From NCBI GenBank assembly GCA_012515885.1, contig JAAYXN010000216.1, positions 1 to 21,240 on the forward strand: a stretch of 21,240 nt of DNA, in the 5' to 3' direction. Origin of the DNA: Rhodococcus sp. (in: high G+C Gram-positive bacteria). GTDB lineage: Bacteria; Actinomycetota; Actinomycetes; Mycobacteriales; Mycobacteriaceae. Below, one piece after another: positions 14,612-21,240 of this stretch. Position 1 is the stretch's first letter, and each line of letters starts with the position of its first letter. The translations under genes and the position numbers were made by a program. The notes under the pieces were generated by a model, which was not told the origin of the DNA, searched no databases, and saw only the letters and a program-made list of their open reading frames with translations.

Positions 14612-15745
14612 CTAGCTGGCCTTTGCGGGGGTCTTGCCGTTGGTTCGAGAAACCGGTGTTGTCTTGGCGGCAGCAGACTGTGACGTTTTCGCTGCAGCAG
14701 CAGCGGGGGCCTCTTCTGCGTCGTCAGTGGATTCGTCAGCGGCTTCGGCCTTGTCAGCGTCTTCTACGTCAGCATCCGCCGACTTGTCCGCGTCATCTTT
14801 GGCGGCAGCGTCCTTAGCTTCGGCCTTGGTATCCGCAGCCTCGTCGCTGGCTTCGTCCGCATCCTTGTCGTCGGCAGGCTCAAGCGGCGCGTCGAGCAGT
14901 TCGCTTTCCCGGTTGACGGAGGCAAGCATCGCGGGCACGGAGTCGAGCTGGCCGCGAATACCGAGCAGCTGCGCGAGGATACGGCCGCGAAGGACGCGGA
15001 GTTCCTCGGCGAGCTCGCGGGCATGCGCGATCTTGCGTTCGGACTGCTCGGTCGCGGCGCGCAGGCGACGAGTGGCCTCGTGCGTTGCGTCCTCAAGCCG
15101 ACGGCGTGCCTCAGCCTTGCTGGAAGACTCAAGTTCCTCGACAGCTGCGAGCACCTTCTGGCGGCGCTCGGACATTGCGAGGTCGAAGTCTTCTTGGATC
15201 TGGCCGCGCTTGACGTCGGCCTCGGCGGCGAGACGATCGCGCTCAGCCTGGGCTGCCTCAACGATGCGTGCAGCTTCAGTGCGTGCTTCCGCAAGAGTCT
15301 GATCGTGAGCCACTTCCAACGCGCTGCGCTTGTCTTCAAGCTCCGCGACGAGCGACTCGTACTGGCCGCGAAGCTGTGCAGCTTCCTGCTCAGCCACAGA
15401 AATCATCTCGGCGGCAGCCGCCTCCGCTTCAGCGCGAACCTCAGATGCTTCGTCCGAAGCGAGGCGCAGCATCCGTGAAATACGGTCGCTCATACCTTCT
15501 GCGGTGGTCGGTGGAACCGATAGCCGATCGACGTCCTTCTTGAGGTCGTCGATCTCACTGCGTGCTTCCTCAAGCTGTTGAGCCAGGTCACGGGCTTGTG
15601 CAGCCGCCGCGTCCCGGTCCTCAGCGGTGACGCGCAACTCGGCATCGAACCGCTCGAAGTAGTTGTGCACCTCGCTACGCTCGTAGCCCTTGCGCACGAC
15701 AGCGAAAGGAAGGGATGTGGGGATCCGGCCCAGCTCGTTCACCAT
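14612..15745 (-). CDS. DivIVA-like coiled-coil protein with acidic low-complexity tail
   Basis: A 377-residue protein. The N-terminus (LPFAVVRKGYERSEVHNYF) matches the DivIVA/Wag31-type membrane-binding entry. From about residue 35 to 265 it is a long coiled coil rich in Ala, Glu, Arg and Gln. The last 90 residues are a low-complexity tail of Asp/Glu/Ala/Lys that turns basic at the very end (KTPAKAS). Such proteins organise polar growth, septum placement or the cytoskeleton in actinobacteria; this one resembles the Rv1682-type coiled-coil proteins, by memory only. ATG 15745 was chosen because TAGATT lies 7 nt upstream on the minus strand. The gene is transcribed alone, against its neighbours. 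Confidence 0.8.
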   Translation of the reverse strand: MVNELGRIPTSLPFAVVRKGYERSEVHNYFERFDAELRVTAEDRDAAAAQARDLAQQLEEARSEIDDLKKDVDRLSVPPTTAEGMSDRISRMLRLASDEASEVRAEAEAAAAEMISVAEQEAAQLRGQYESLVAELEDKRSALEVAHDQTLAEARTEAARIVEAAQAERDRLAAEADVKRGQIQEDFDLAMSERRQKVLAAVEELESSSKAEARRRLEDATHEATRRLRAATEQSERKIAHARELAEELRVLRGRILAQLLGIRGQLDSVPAMLASVNRESELLDAPLEPADDKDADEASDEAADTKAEAKDAAAKDDADKSADADVEDADKAEAADESTDDAEEAPAAAAAKTSQSAAAKTTPVSRTNGKTPAKAS

Positions 15746-15752
15746 GGCTGTC

Positions 15753-15758
15753 AATCTA
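15753..15758 (-). promoter_or_regulatory. Candidate -10 element for the DivIVA-like gene
   Basis: On the minus strand TAGATT is followed by 7 nt and then ATG at 15745, with no ribosome binding site, so the transcript is probably leaderless. Confidence 0.5.
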
Positions 15759-15975
15759 CCTCCGAGCAGGGGGAGTTGTCTTTCCCGGATGCCCCACTAA
15801 TTTTTGTGAATCTCACTGAGTGGGTTTGCTGAGGAGGAACCGAGGTTGGGCGCTGCGGCGGCAACGGTGGTGCGCAGGTAGCGTTACCTCTAGTGGGCTC
15901 CCCATCGCTGCGCGTTCGCGTCGATGTTTGAGCTGCCCTAAGACCCAAACTCTCAGTTGCTATCTGGAGGAAGCT

Positions 15976-17169
15976 GTGACCAGTTCTGTCATCGTCGCCG
16001 GAGCCCGCACCCCGATGGGGCGACTCCTCGGATCTCTCAAGGATCTGTCCGGTTCTGATCTTGGTGGTATTGCCATCAAAGGGGCCTTGGATAAGGCAGG
16101 CGTCGCTCCCGAGCAGGTCGATTACGTCATCATGGGGCAGGTTCTGACCGCGGGAGCTGGGCAGATCCCAGCCCGTCAAGCTGCTGTTGCCGCAGGTATC
16201 CCCATGAATGTTCCCGCGTTGACCATCAACAAGGTATGTCTGTCCGGTATTAGCGCGATCGCGATGGCTGATCAGCTGATCCGGGCGGGCGAGTTCGACA
16301 TTGTTGTGGCAGGCGGTCAGGAATCGATGTCGCGTGCCCCGCACCTGCTGGCCAAGAGCCGTGAGGGCTTCAAGTACGGCGACGTGACGCTCACAGACCA
16401 CATGGCGTTCGACGGTTTGCGTGATGTCTTCACCGACCAGGCAATGGGCCTGCTCACCGAGAAGCGCAACAGCTCCGACGCCGCACCCCTCTCCAGGGAA
16501 GAGCAGGATTCGTTTGCTGCGCAGTCGCATCAGAAGGCTGCGCGGGCGTGGAAGGACGGCGTGTTCGCCGACGAGGTAGTTCCGGTGGAGATCCCGCAGC
16601 GCAAGGGCGATCCGATTGTCTTCGCGGAGGACGAGGGCATCCGCGCCGACACGACCGCTGAGAGCCTGGCAAAGCTGCGTCCGGCATTTAGCAAGGACGG
16701 AACGGTTACCGCGGGCAGCGCGTCCCAGATTTCCGACGGCGCCGCCGCCGTCGTGGTGATGAGCAAGGAGAAGGCGCAGGCACTGGGGTTGAGCTGGATC
16801 GCAGAGATCGGCAAGCACGGTGTTGTTGCTGGACCAGACTCGACGCTGCAGCTTCAGCCTGCCGCCGCGATCGCCAAGGCCTGCGAACGTGAAGGCATCG
16901 ATCCGAAGGACCTGGACCTCGTCGAGATCAACGAAGCGTTCGCAGCGGTCGGTATCGCATCTGCGCGTGAACTCGGCATTGACCCGGAGAAGGTGAACGT
17001 CAACGGCGGTGCCATCGCGATGGGCCACCCGCTCGGTATGTCCGGTGCTCGCGTTGTGCTGCACCTGGCGCTCGAACTTGCGCGCCGAGGCGGCGGAGTG
17101 GGCGCGGCAGCGTTGTGCGGCGGCGGCGGACAGGGTGACGCTCTGATTGTCCGTGTTCCCGCGTCCTAA
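15976..17169 (+). CDS. fadA4: Acetyl-CoA C-acetyltransferase (thiolase)
   Basis: A 397-residue biosynthetic or degradative thiolase that condenses two acetyl-CoA or cleaves acetoacetyl-CoA. Catalytic residues are visible: C88 in INKVCLSG, H351 in AIAMGHPLG, and C381 in ALCGGGGQGDA. NEAF (in VEINEAFAAV) and GSASQISDGAAA are also conserved. It closely resembles M. tuberculosis FadA4 (Rv1323) from memory, and the thioredoxin-TPR gene downstream supports that. GTG 15976 was chosen because GGAGG lies 5 nt upstream and the frame before it is non-conserved. The 230-bp region before it, shared with the divergent coiled-coil gene, holds the small inverted repeat AGGTA-GCGT-TACCT near 15876-15889, but no promoter I can call with confidence. 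Confidence 0.95.
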   Translation: MTSSVIVAGARTPMGRLLGSLKDLSGSDLGGIAIKGALDKAGVAPEQVDYVIMGQVLTAGAGQIPARQAAVAAGIPMNVPALTINKVCLSGISAIAMADQLIRAGEFDIVVAGGQESMSRAPHLLAKSREGFKYGDVTLTDHMAFDGLRDVFTDQAMGLLTEKRNSSDAAPLSREEQDSFAAQSHQKAARAWKDGVFADEVVPVEIPQRKGDPIVFAEDEGIRADTTAESLAKLRPAFSKDGTVTAGSASQISDGAAAVVVMSKEKAQALGLSWIAEIGKHGVVAGPDSTLQLQPAAAIAKACEREGIDPKDLDLVEINEAFAAVGIASARELGIDPEKVNVNGGAIAMGHPLGMSGARVVLHLALELARRGGGVGAAALCGGGGQGDALIVRVPAS

Positions 17170-17213
17170 ATAGTTCGATTGCGCTGTGCTGGCGCAGCTA
17201 GGGGCGGGGATGC

Positions 17214-17248
17214 GTAGTGGGGTGGGCCATTGTGGCTCATCCCACTAC
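17214..17248. terminator. Hairpin after the thiolase gene
   Basis: GTAGTGGG pairs with CCCACTAC (17214-17221 with 17241-17248). Seven more pairs inside (two G-U) close on the loop ATTGT. There is no T-run, so termination is likely but not certain. Confidence 0.5.
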
Positions 17249-17269
17249 AGCCTGTCGTAGGAATTCGGG

Positions 17270-17275
17270 CACAAT
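17270..17275 (+). promoter_or_regulatory. Candidate -10 element for the DUF3817 gene
   Basis: CACAAT keeps the A at position 2 and T at position 6 of the -10 consensus and lies exactly 7 nt before ATG 17283, with no ribosome binding site. Confidence 0.4.
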
Positions 17276-17282
17276 GGACGCC

Positions 17283-17708
17283 ATGTCGAAATACCTGGAC
17301 GTATCCACACCCGCGAAGCGCTTCCGCTTGATCGCTATCTGGGAGGCGGTCACGTGGGCGGTCCTTCTGGTCGCCATGTTCTTCAAGTGGGTCCTCGGCT
17401 TCGAAGAAGCTGTCCGGTACCCAGGTATGCTTCATGGTGTTGCCGGATTCGTTCCCTTCGTCCTGATCACCCTGATCACGGCCGGCGCGCTCGGCTGGAA
17501 CTTCAAGGTCACCTTCTGGGCGCTGGTATCGAGTGTTCCGCCGTTCGGCACCATCGTCTTCGAGCGCTGGGCCGTCAAGAACGGACACCTCGCCGAGCTT
17601 TCCCGCGAAGCGGGCTACCCCACGCCGGGTGACAAGAGCGCTTCCACCGCAGGTGACAAGAGCGTGACGAACGACCCAGAAACAGACACCCAGACCACAC
17701 ACGCGTAA
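17283..17708 (+). CDS. DUF3817-type small integral membrane protein
   Basis: A 141-residue protein with hydrophobic segments at about residues 15-37, 48-70 and 73-90, starting RFRLIAIWEAVTWAVLL. This matches the DUF3817 family of small actinobacterial membrane proteins of unknown function. A conserved HGVAGF lies in the middle segment. The C-terminal 40 residues are polar and probably disordered, with a short GDKSAST/GDKSVT repeat. ATG 17283 was chosen over the in-frame ATG at 17274 because a -10 element lies 7 nt upstream. It sits alone between two hairpins, so it is probably transcribed by itself. Confidence 0.82.
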   Translation: MSKYLDVSTPAKRFRLIAIWEAVTWAVLLVAMFFKWVLGFEEAVRYPGMLHGVAGFVPFVLITLITAGALGWNFKVTFWALVSSVPPFGTIVFERWAVKNGHLAELSREAGYPTPGDKSASTAGDKSVTNDPETDTQTTHA

Positions 17709-17733
17709 TCGCCCCCGCGCGGTCCTCACCGTC

Positions 17734-17772
17734 AAAGAACCCCCTTCGCCGTCACGGCGAAGGGGGTTCTTT
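17734..17772. terminator. Strong two-way terminator after the DUF3817 gene
   Basis: A perfect 18-bp stem (17734-17751 with 17755-17772) closes on the 3-nt loop TCA, with the core CCCCCTTCGCCG. The A-run at one end and T-run at the other, within the stem ends, make it competent in both directions. Confidence 0.88.
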
Positions 17773-17825
17773 CACTTGAACCGACTAAAGGTGACCTTCG
17801 ACCCGTGAGACGACGGGCGGCATGA

Positions 17826-17831
17826 CAAACT
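17826..17831 (+). promoter_or_regulatory. Candidate -10 element for the thioredoxin-TPR gene
   Basis: CAAACT has A at position 2 and T at position 6 and lies exactly 7 nt before GTG 17839; no ribosome binding site is present. Confidence 0.35.
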
Positions 17832-17838
17832 GAGATAC

Positions 17839-18783
17839 GTGACTCGACCAGGTGCACGACCGTCTGCGCGTTCTACTGCCGTTGCTGCCGCAATGAGCGG
17901 TGCTGTTGATCTTTCCGGGCTCAAGGAGCGGGCTACCGCCCCACCGCCTCCGCCCGCTACTTCTGACAGCAGTGGCGGCGGATTAGCACCCATCGTCGAT
18001 GTCACCGAAGCGACTTTCGAGGACGAGGTGCTTCGACGCTCCACCCAGGTACCGGTCATCGTCGACCTGTGGGCGACGTGGTGCGAACCGTGCAAGCAGC
18101 TTTCGCCCGCGCTGGAAAAGCTGGCACTCGAAGCTGAGGGCCGATGGGTGCTCGCGAAGGTCGATGTCGATGCCAACCCGCGCATTGCTCAGGCATTCGG
18201 TGTTCAGTCAGTGCCCACTGTCGTGGCGATCGCTGCTGGTCAGCCTCTCGCGGACTTCCAGGGTGCGCAGCCAGAGGCACAGTTGCGCCAGTGGATTTCC
18301 GCGGTGGAGCAGGCGACCGCGGGAAAGCTCAGCGGACCTCCGGTCGGTGCGGGTGAAGAGCCCGAAGAGCCTGAAGATCCACGTTTCACCGCAGCTGAGA
18401 CAGCATTGGGTGAGGGCGACTTTTCGGCAGCTGAACTGGCATACCAGCAAATCCTCGATGCCGAACCTGACAACAAGGACGCCGCTGCTGCACTGCGACA
18501 GGTCAAATTCCTTGCCCGCACCCAGGACGCCGACGCGGAAGCCGTCGCCCAAGCAGATGCCGACCTGAGCAACATCGATCTGCAGTTCGTTGCCGCCGAC
18601 GTCGAACTGGCATCGCACACACCCGAAGCGGCGTTCAACCGTTTGATCGGTTTGGTTTCGCGCACCGCAGGAGAGGACCGTGACCGCGTGCGGACCCGGT
18701 TGCTGCAGCTGTTCGAGCTGTTCGACGCCGCCGAGCCCACTGTGGTCGCAGCGCGCCGCAAGCTCGCCTCAGCGCTGTACTAA
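17839..18783 (+). CDS. Thioredoxin-domain protein with C-terminal TPR-like helices (Rv1324-like)
   Basis: A 314-residue cytoplasmic protein of the thioredoxin/tetratricopeptide type (CnoX/YbbN-like). After a variable N-terminus with MSGAVDLSGLKERA, the thioredoxin fold spans about residues 52-160. It carries WATWCEPCKQ and the cis-proline motif SVPTVVA. The C-terminal half is helical, with repeats such as FSAAELAYQQILDAEP, and ends FDAAEPTVVAARRKLASALY. YbbN-type proteins act as holdases or redox chaperones. The CXXC pair is intact here, whereas the remembered M. tuberculosis Rv1324 has a degenerate site. GTG 17839 was chosen because the resulting TRP start matches that homologue and a -10 hexamer lies 7 nt upstream. 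Confidence 0.9.
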   Translation: MTRPGARPSARSTAVAAAMSGAVDLSGLKERATAPPPPPATSDSSGGGLAPIVDVTEATFEDEVLRRSTQVPVIVDLWATWCEPCKQLSPALEKLALEAEGRWVLAKVDVDANPRIAQAFGVQSVPTVVAIAAGQPLADFQGAQPEAQLRQWISAVEQATAGKLSGPPVGAGEEPEEPEDPRFTAAETALGEGDFSAAELAYQQILDAEPDNKDAAAALRQVKFLARTQDADAEAVAQADADLSNIDLQFVAADVELASHTPEAAFNRLIGLVSRTAGEDRDRVRTRLLQLFELFDAAEPTVVAARRKLASALY

Positions 18784-18817
18784 CCCCGGCGCTGTACTAA
18801 TCCCGGCGCTGCGCTAA
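18772..18817 (+). repeat. 17-bp tandem repeat across the thioredoxin-TPR stop codon
   Basis: Units GCGCTGTACTAACCCCG (18772-18788) and GCGCTGTACTAATCCCG (18789-18805) differ at one base. A partial third copy GCGCTGCGCTAA follows to 18817. Each copy carries the TAA that ends the gene, so the stop context has been duplicated. Confidence 0.9.
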
Positions 18818-18840
18818 ATAGCTCCGCCTGACCAAAGACC

Positions 18841-18885
18841 CGTTACCGCTAGCGGCCAGTTCCTGACTGGTGGCTAGCGGTAACG
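18841..18885. terminator. Convergent hairpin terminator overlapping the metallopeptidase stop
   Basis: CGTTACCGCTAGC (18841-18853) pairs perfectly with 18873-18885. A further 5-bp CCAGT/ACTGG stem lies inside around the loop TCCTG. The metallopeptidase TAG (18876-18874) lies in one arm. Position between convergent genes suggests it ends both. Confidence 0.65.
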
Positions 18886-20319
18886 CGTTTCGCAGACGTC
18901 GTCGCCGCTGAGCACACCGGTACGGAAGGCGTCCACGCGAGAGAACCCGCTGGGCACGGTTTTACCGTTGACATCGCTGGCGGCGAGGCCATCGCTGAGC
19001 AGACCGGACACGGCTTCATCGAGGTCTCCGGGTGAGAGCCACACCGACCCGGCGGGTAACCGCTCTGGATGTTCGGGGCTGAGTGCCCGGGTGACGACAC
19101 CGGACAGGCAGGCTGCGCGCATCGCCGTTTGCGGCGAGTGGAGGTCATCGCCACGCTGCTGTTGCAACGCGAGCGTGTAGCGCGAGACGAGCAGTACGTA
19201 GCCGTTGTAGTCGCCAGTGACGTTGGCGGCAAACAACTCTCGCCGCGTCGGCTCCTCGGGGGTTCCGCGCCGCGCTAGTTCCGGGACGTTAACGCCGATG
19301 GTGTTAGTGGAAGGGCAGTAAGACACCGGATCGGTGGCACGGGCGTCGCTGCATCCAAGGTCCGCGCCATCAAGAACCAGTGTGGGAGGGTTTTCCAAAC
19401 CCAGCACCTGCTCGATGGACGCGACGAAGGCGCGGATCGACTGCTCCGTGATCGGCAATTCGCCGTCGTCATCGGGATCATCGAACCGGTGCGGCAGGTC
19501 CGCGCGGCGAGACGCGATTTCCTCAGCATCAATGCGTACACACGTCGCGGGGCCTTCAGTGAAACCGATTTGAGTTGCCGTGACGCGTTCAAACGCTGAG
19601 CCGTGGACATTGTCGGGGTTGTTCGGGTCGGTATCGCCAATCGCCACAGCTGAGGCGAGAACCTTGTGGAGCCCCTCGGACGTGTTGAGCTGGAAGTGCG
19701 CCGCGTTGCCTTCCGCGATGTGGCGCATAAACGCGCCCGCGTAGCAGTCGGCCTGTTGTTCGCGGACAAAGTGATCGCGCACGCCCGCAGTCCGTGACGT
19801 CGTCTGGATGGCGTGGCCGTATTCGTGGGCGAGGACGAACACCATCGCGACAATCCCGAACGTTTCCGAAACCTGCGGCATGAGGACGGCGCGGTCCCAA
19901 CCAATGGAGTGGTCGTCAAGGCAGTACCCGGCGTTGACGAGCTTCTCACTGCTGACACCACAGAACTCGACGCCGTCTTCTTCGAACGGATCCCACGACA
20001 GGAGCGCGGTGACCGGCTCGAACTTTTCGTCAAAGAGTTCCGGGTACCACTGATGCCAGTACTTCTCGATGTCATTGATGGCGTTGACTGCTGCTGTGTC
20101 GATGGGACCGCCATCGCCGCCTTTGACCTCCCGCACCGCGTCCGGGACTCCGGGACGAATACCGCTTGGTCCGGACGTTGCGGGAAGGCCAGCGACCCGG
20201 AACGGGTCGTCATAGATCGAGGTGGCTGTGCCCGAGATTTCGCTGGCACAGCCAGCAACAGTGAGCGCTACTGCTGTAGCTATACCTGCGCAGCTCGCTG
20301 CCCACCATCGACGTGCCAT
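18874..20319 (-). CDS. Lipoprotein neutral zinc metallopeptidase
   Basis: A 481-residue exported protein. It has an Arg-rich start, a hydrophobic segment and the lipobox VAGC (C24), so it should be lipid-anchored outside the membrane. The zinc motif is HEYGH (165-169) with REQQADCYAG (E187 the likely third ligand), as in the neutral zinc metallopeptidase family (YpfJ-like). Several cysteines (C120, C133, C191 and more) may form disulfides. Substrates are unknown. The ATG follows the glgB stop by 3 nt and GGAG lies upstream inside glgB, so the two are translationally coupled. The stop falls in the convergent hairpin at 18841-18885. Confidence 0.9.
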   Translation of the reverse strand: MARRWWAASCAGIATAVALTVAGCASEISGTATSIYDDPFRVAGLPATSGPSGIRPGVPDAVREVKGGDGGPIDTAAVNAINDIEKYWHQWYPELFDEKFEPVTALLSWDPFEEDGVEFCGVSSEKLVNAGYCLDDHSIGWDRAVLMPQVSETFGIVAMVFVLAHEYGHAIQTTSRTAGVRDHFVREQQADCYAGAFMRHIAEGNAAHFQLNTSEGLHKVLASAVAIGDTDPNNPDNVHGSAFERVTATQIGFTEGPATCVRIDAEEIASRRADLPHRFDDPDDDGELPITEQSIRAFVASIEQVLGLENPPTLVLDGADLGCSDARATDPVSYCPSTNTIGVNVPELARRGTPEEPTRRELFAANVTGDYNGYVLLVSRYTLALQQQRGDDLHSPQTAMRAACLSGVVTRALSPEHPERLPAGSVWLSPGDLDEAVSGLLSDGLAASDVNGKTVPSGFSRVDAFRTGVLSGDDVCETRYR

Positions 20320-20322
20320 CGT

Positions 20323-21240
<918 letters not shown>

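Noticed and set aside
15820..15975. N-terminal extension of the thiolase
   Set aside because: The extra 52 residues are not conserved and a good ribosome binding site precedes GTG 15976.
15751..17064. 437-codon open frame opposite the thiolase
   Set aside because: It is antisense to a well conserved thiolase and results from high-GC codon bias; no recognisable domain.

Overview
The window looks like chromosomal DNA from a high-GC actinobacterium of the Mycobacteriales (the Corynebacterium/Rhodococcus/Mycobacterium group), probably not Mycobacterium itself. The evidence is family content and gene order recalled from M. tuberculosis, since no search could be run. Positions 1-14,170 follow the Rv3031-Rv3014c neighbourhood: GH57 glucan enzyme, methyltransferase, etfBA, an acyltransferase pair, cysteine desulfurase, mnmA, a MetE-like protein and ligA. 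Positions 15,976-21,240 follow the Rv1323-Rv1326c neighbourhood: thiolase, thioredoxin-TPR protein and glgB. These blocks lie far apart in M. tuberculosis but are joined here.

Layout. On the minus strand at 1-2193 are a GH57 alpha-glucan enzyme (runs off the left edge) and a SAM methyltransferase, a pair associated with methylglucose lipopolysaccharide synthesis. A divergent intergenic region (2194-2427) carries a perfect 20-bp palindrome and a second, overlapping palindrome. On the plus strand follow etfB, interrupted by an in-frame TAG at codon 164, and an intact etfA, then a hairpin terminator. Next come a GNAT N-acyltransferase overlapping a PlsC-type acyltransferase (an OlsB/OlsA-like pair), then cysteine desulfurase, mnmA and a short MetE-like protein, all tightly packed. 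The cysteine desulfurase supplies the sulfur that MnmA puts into tRNA.

A 341-bp gap (9518-9860) holds a series of hairpins ending in a strong intrinsic terminator, which is a candidate structured RNA. It is followed by an operator-like repeat in front of a TetR regulator and a DHA2-type MFS exporter, a cassette sitting between the MetE-like gene and ligA. After ligA come a small zinc-ribbon-like protein and a convergent DivIVA-like coiled-coil protein with an acidic Ala/Asp/Lys tail. The right block holds an acetyl-CoA acetyltransferase, a small DUF3817 membrane protein, the thioredoxin-TPR protein, and on the minus strand glgB (runs off the right edge) followed by a lipoprotein zinc metallopeptidase.

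Most of the window is ordinary housekeeping sequence. The points most worth a second look are the amber codon inside etfB, the paired palindromes upstream of it, the hairpin-rich RNA candidate at 9627-9792, and a recurring -10 hexamer exactly 7 nt upstream of six start codons, which suggests widespread leaderless transcripts.
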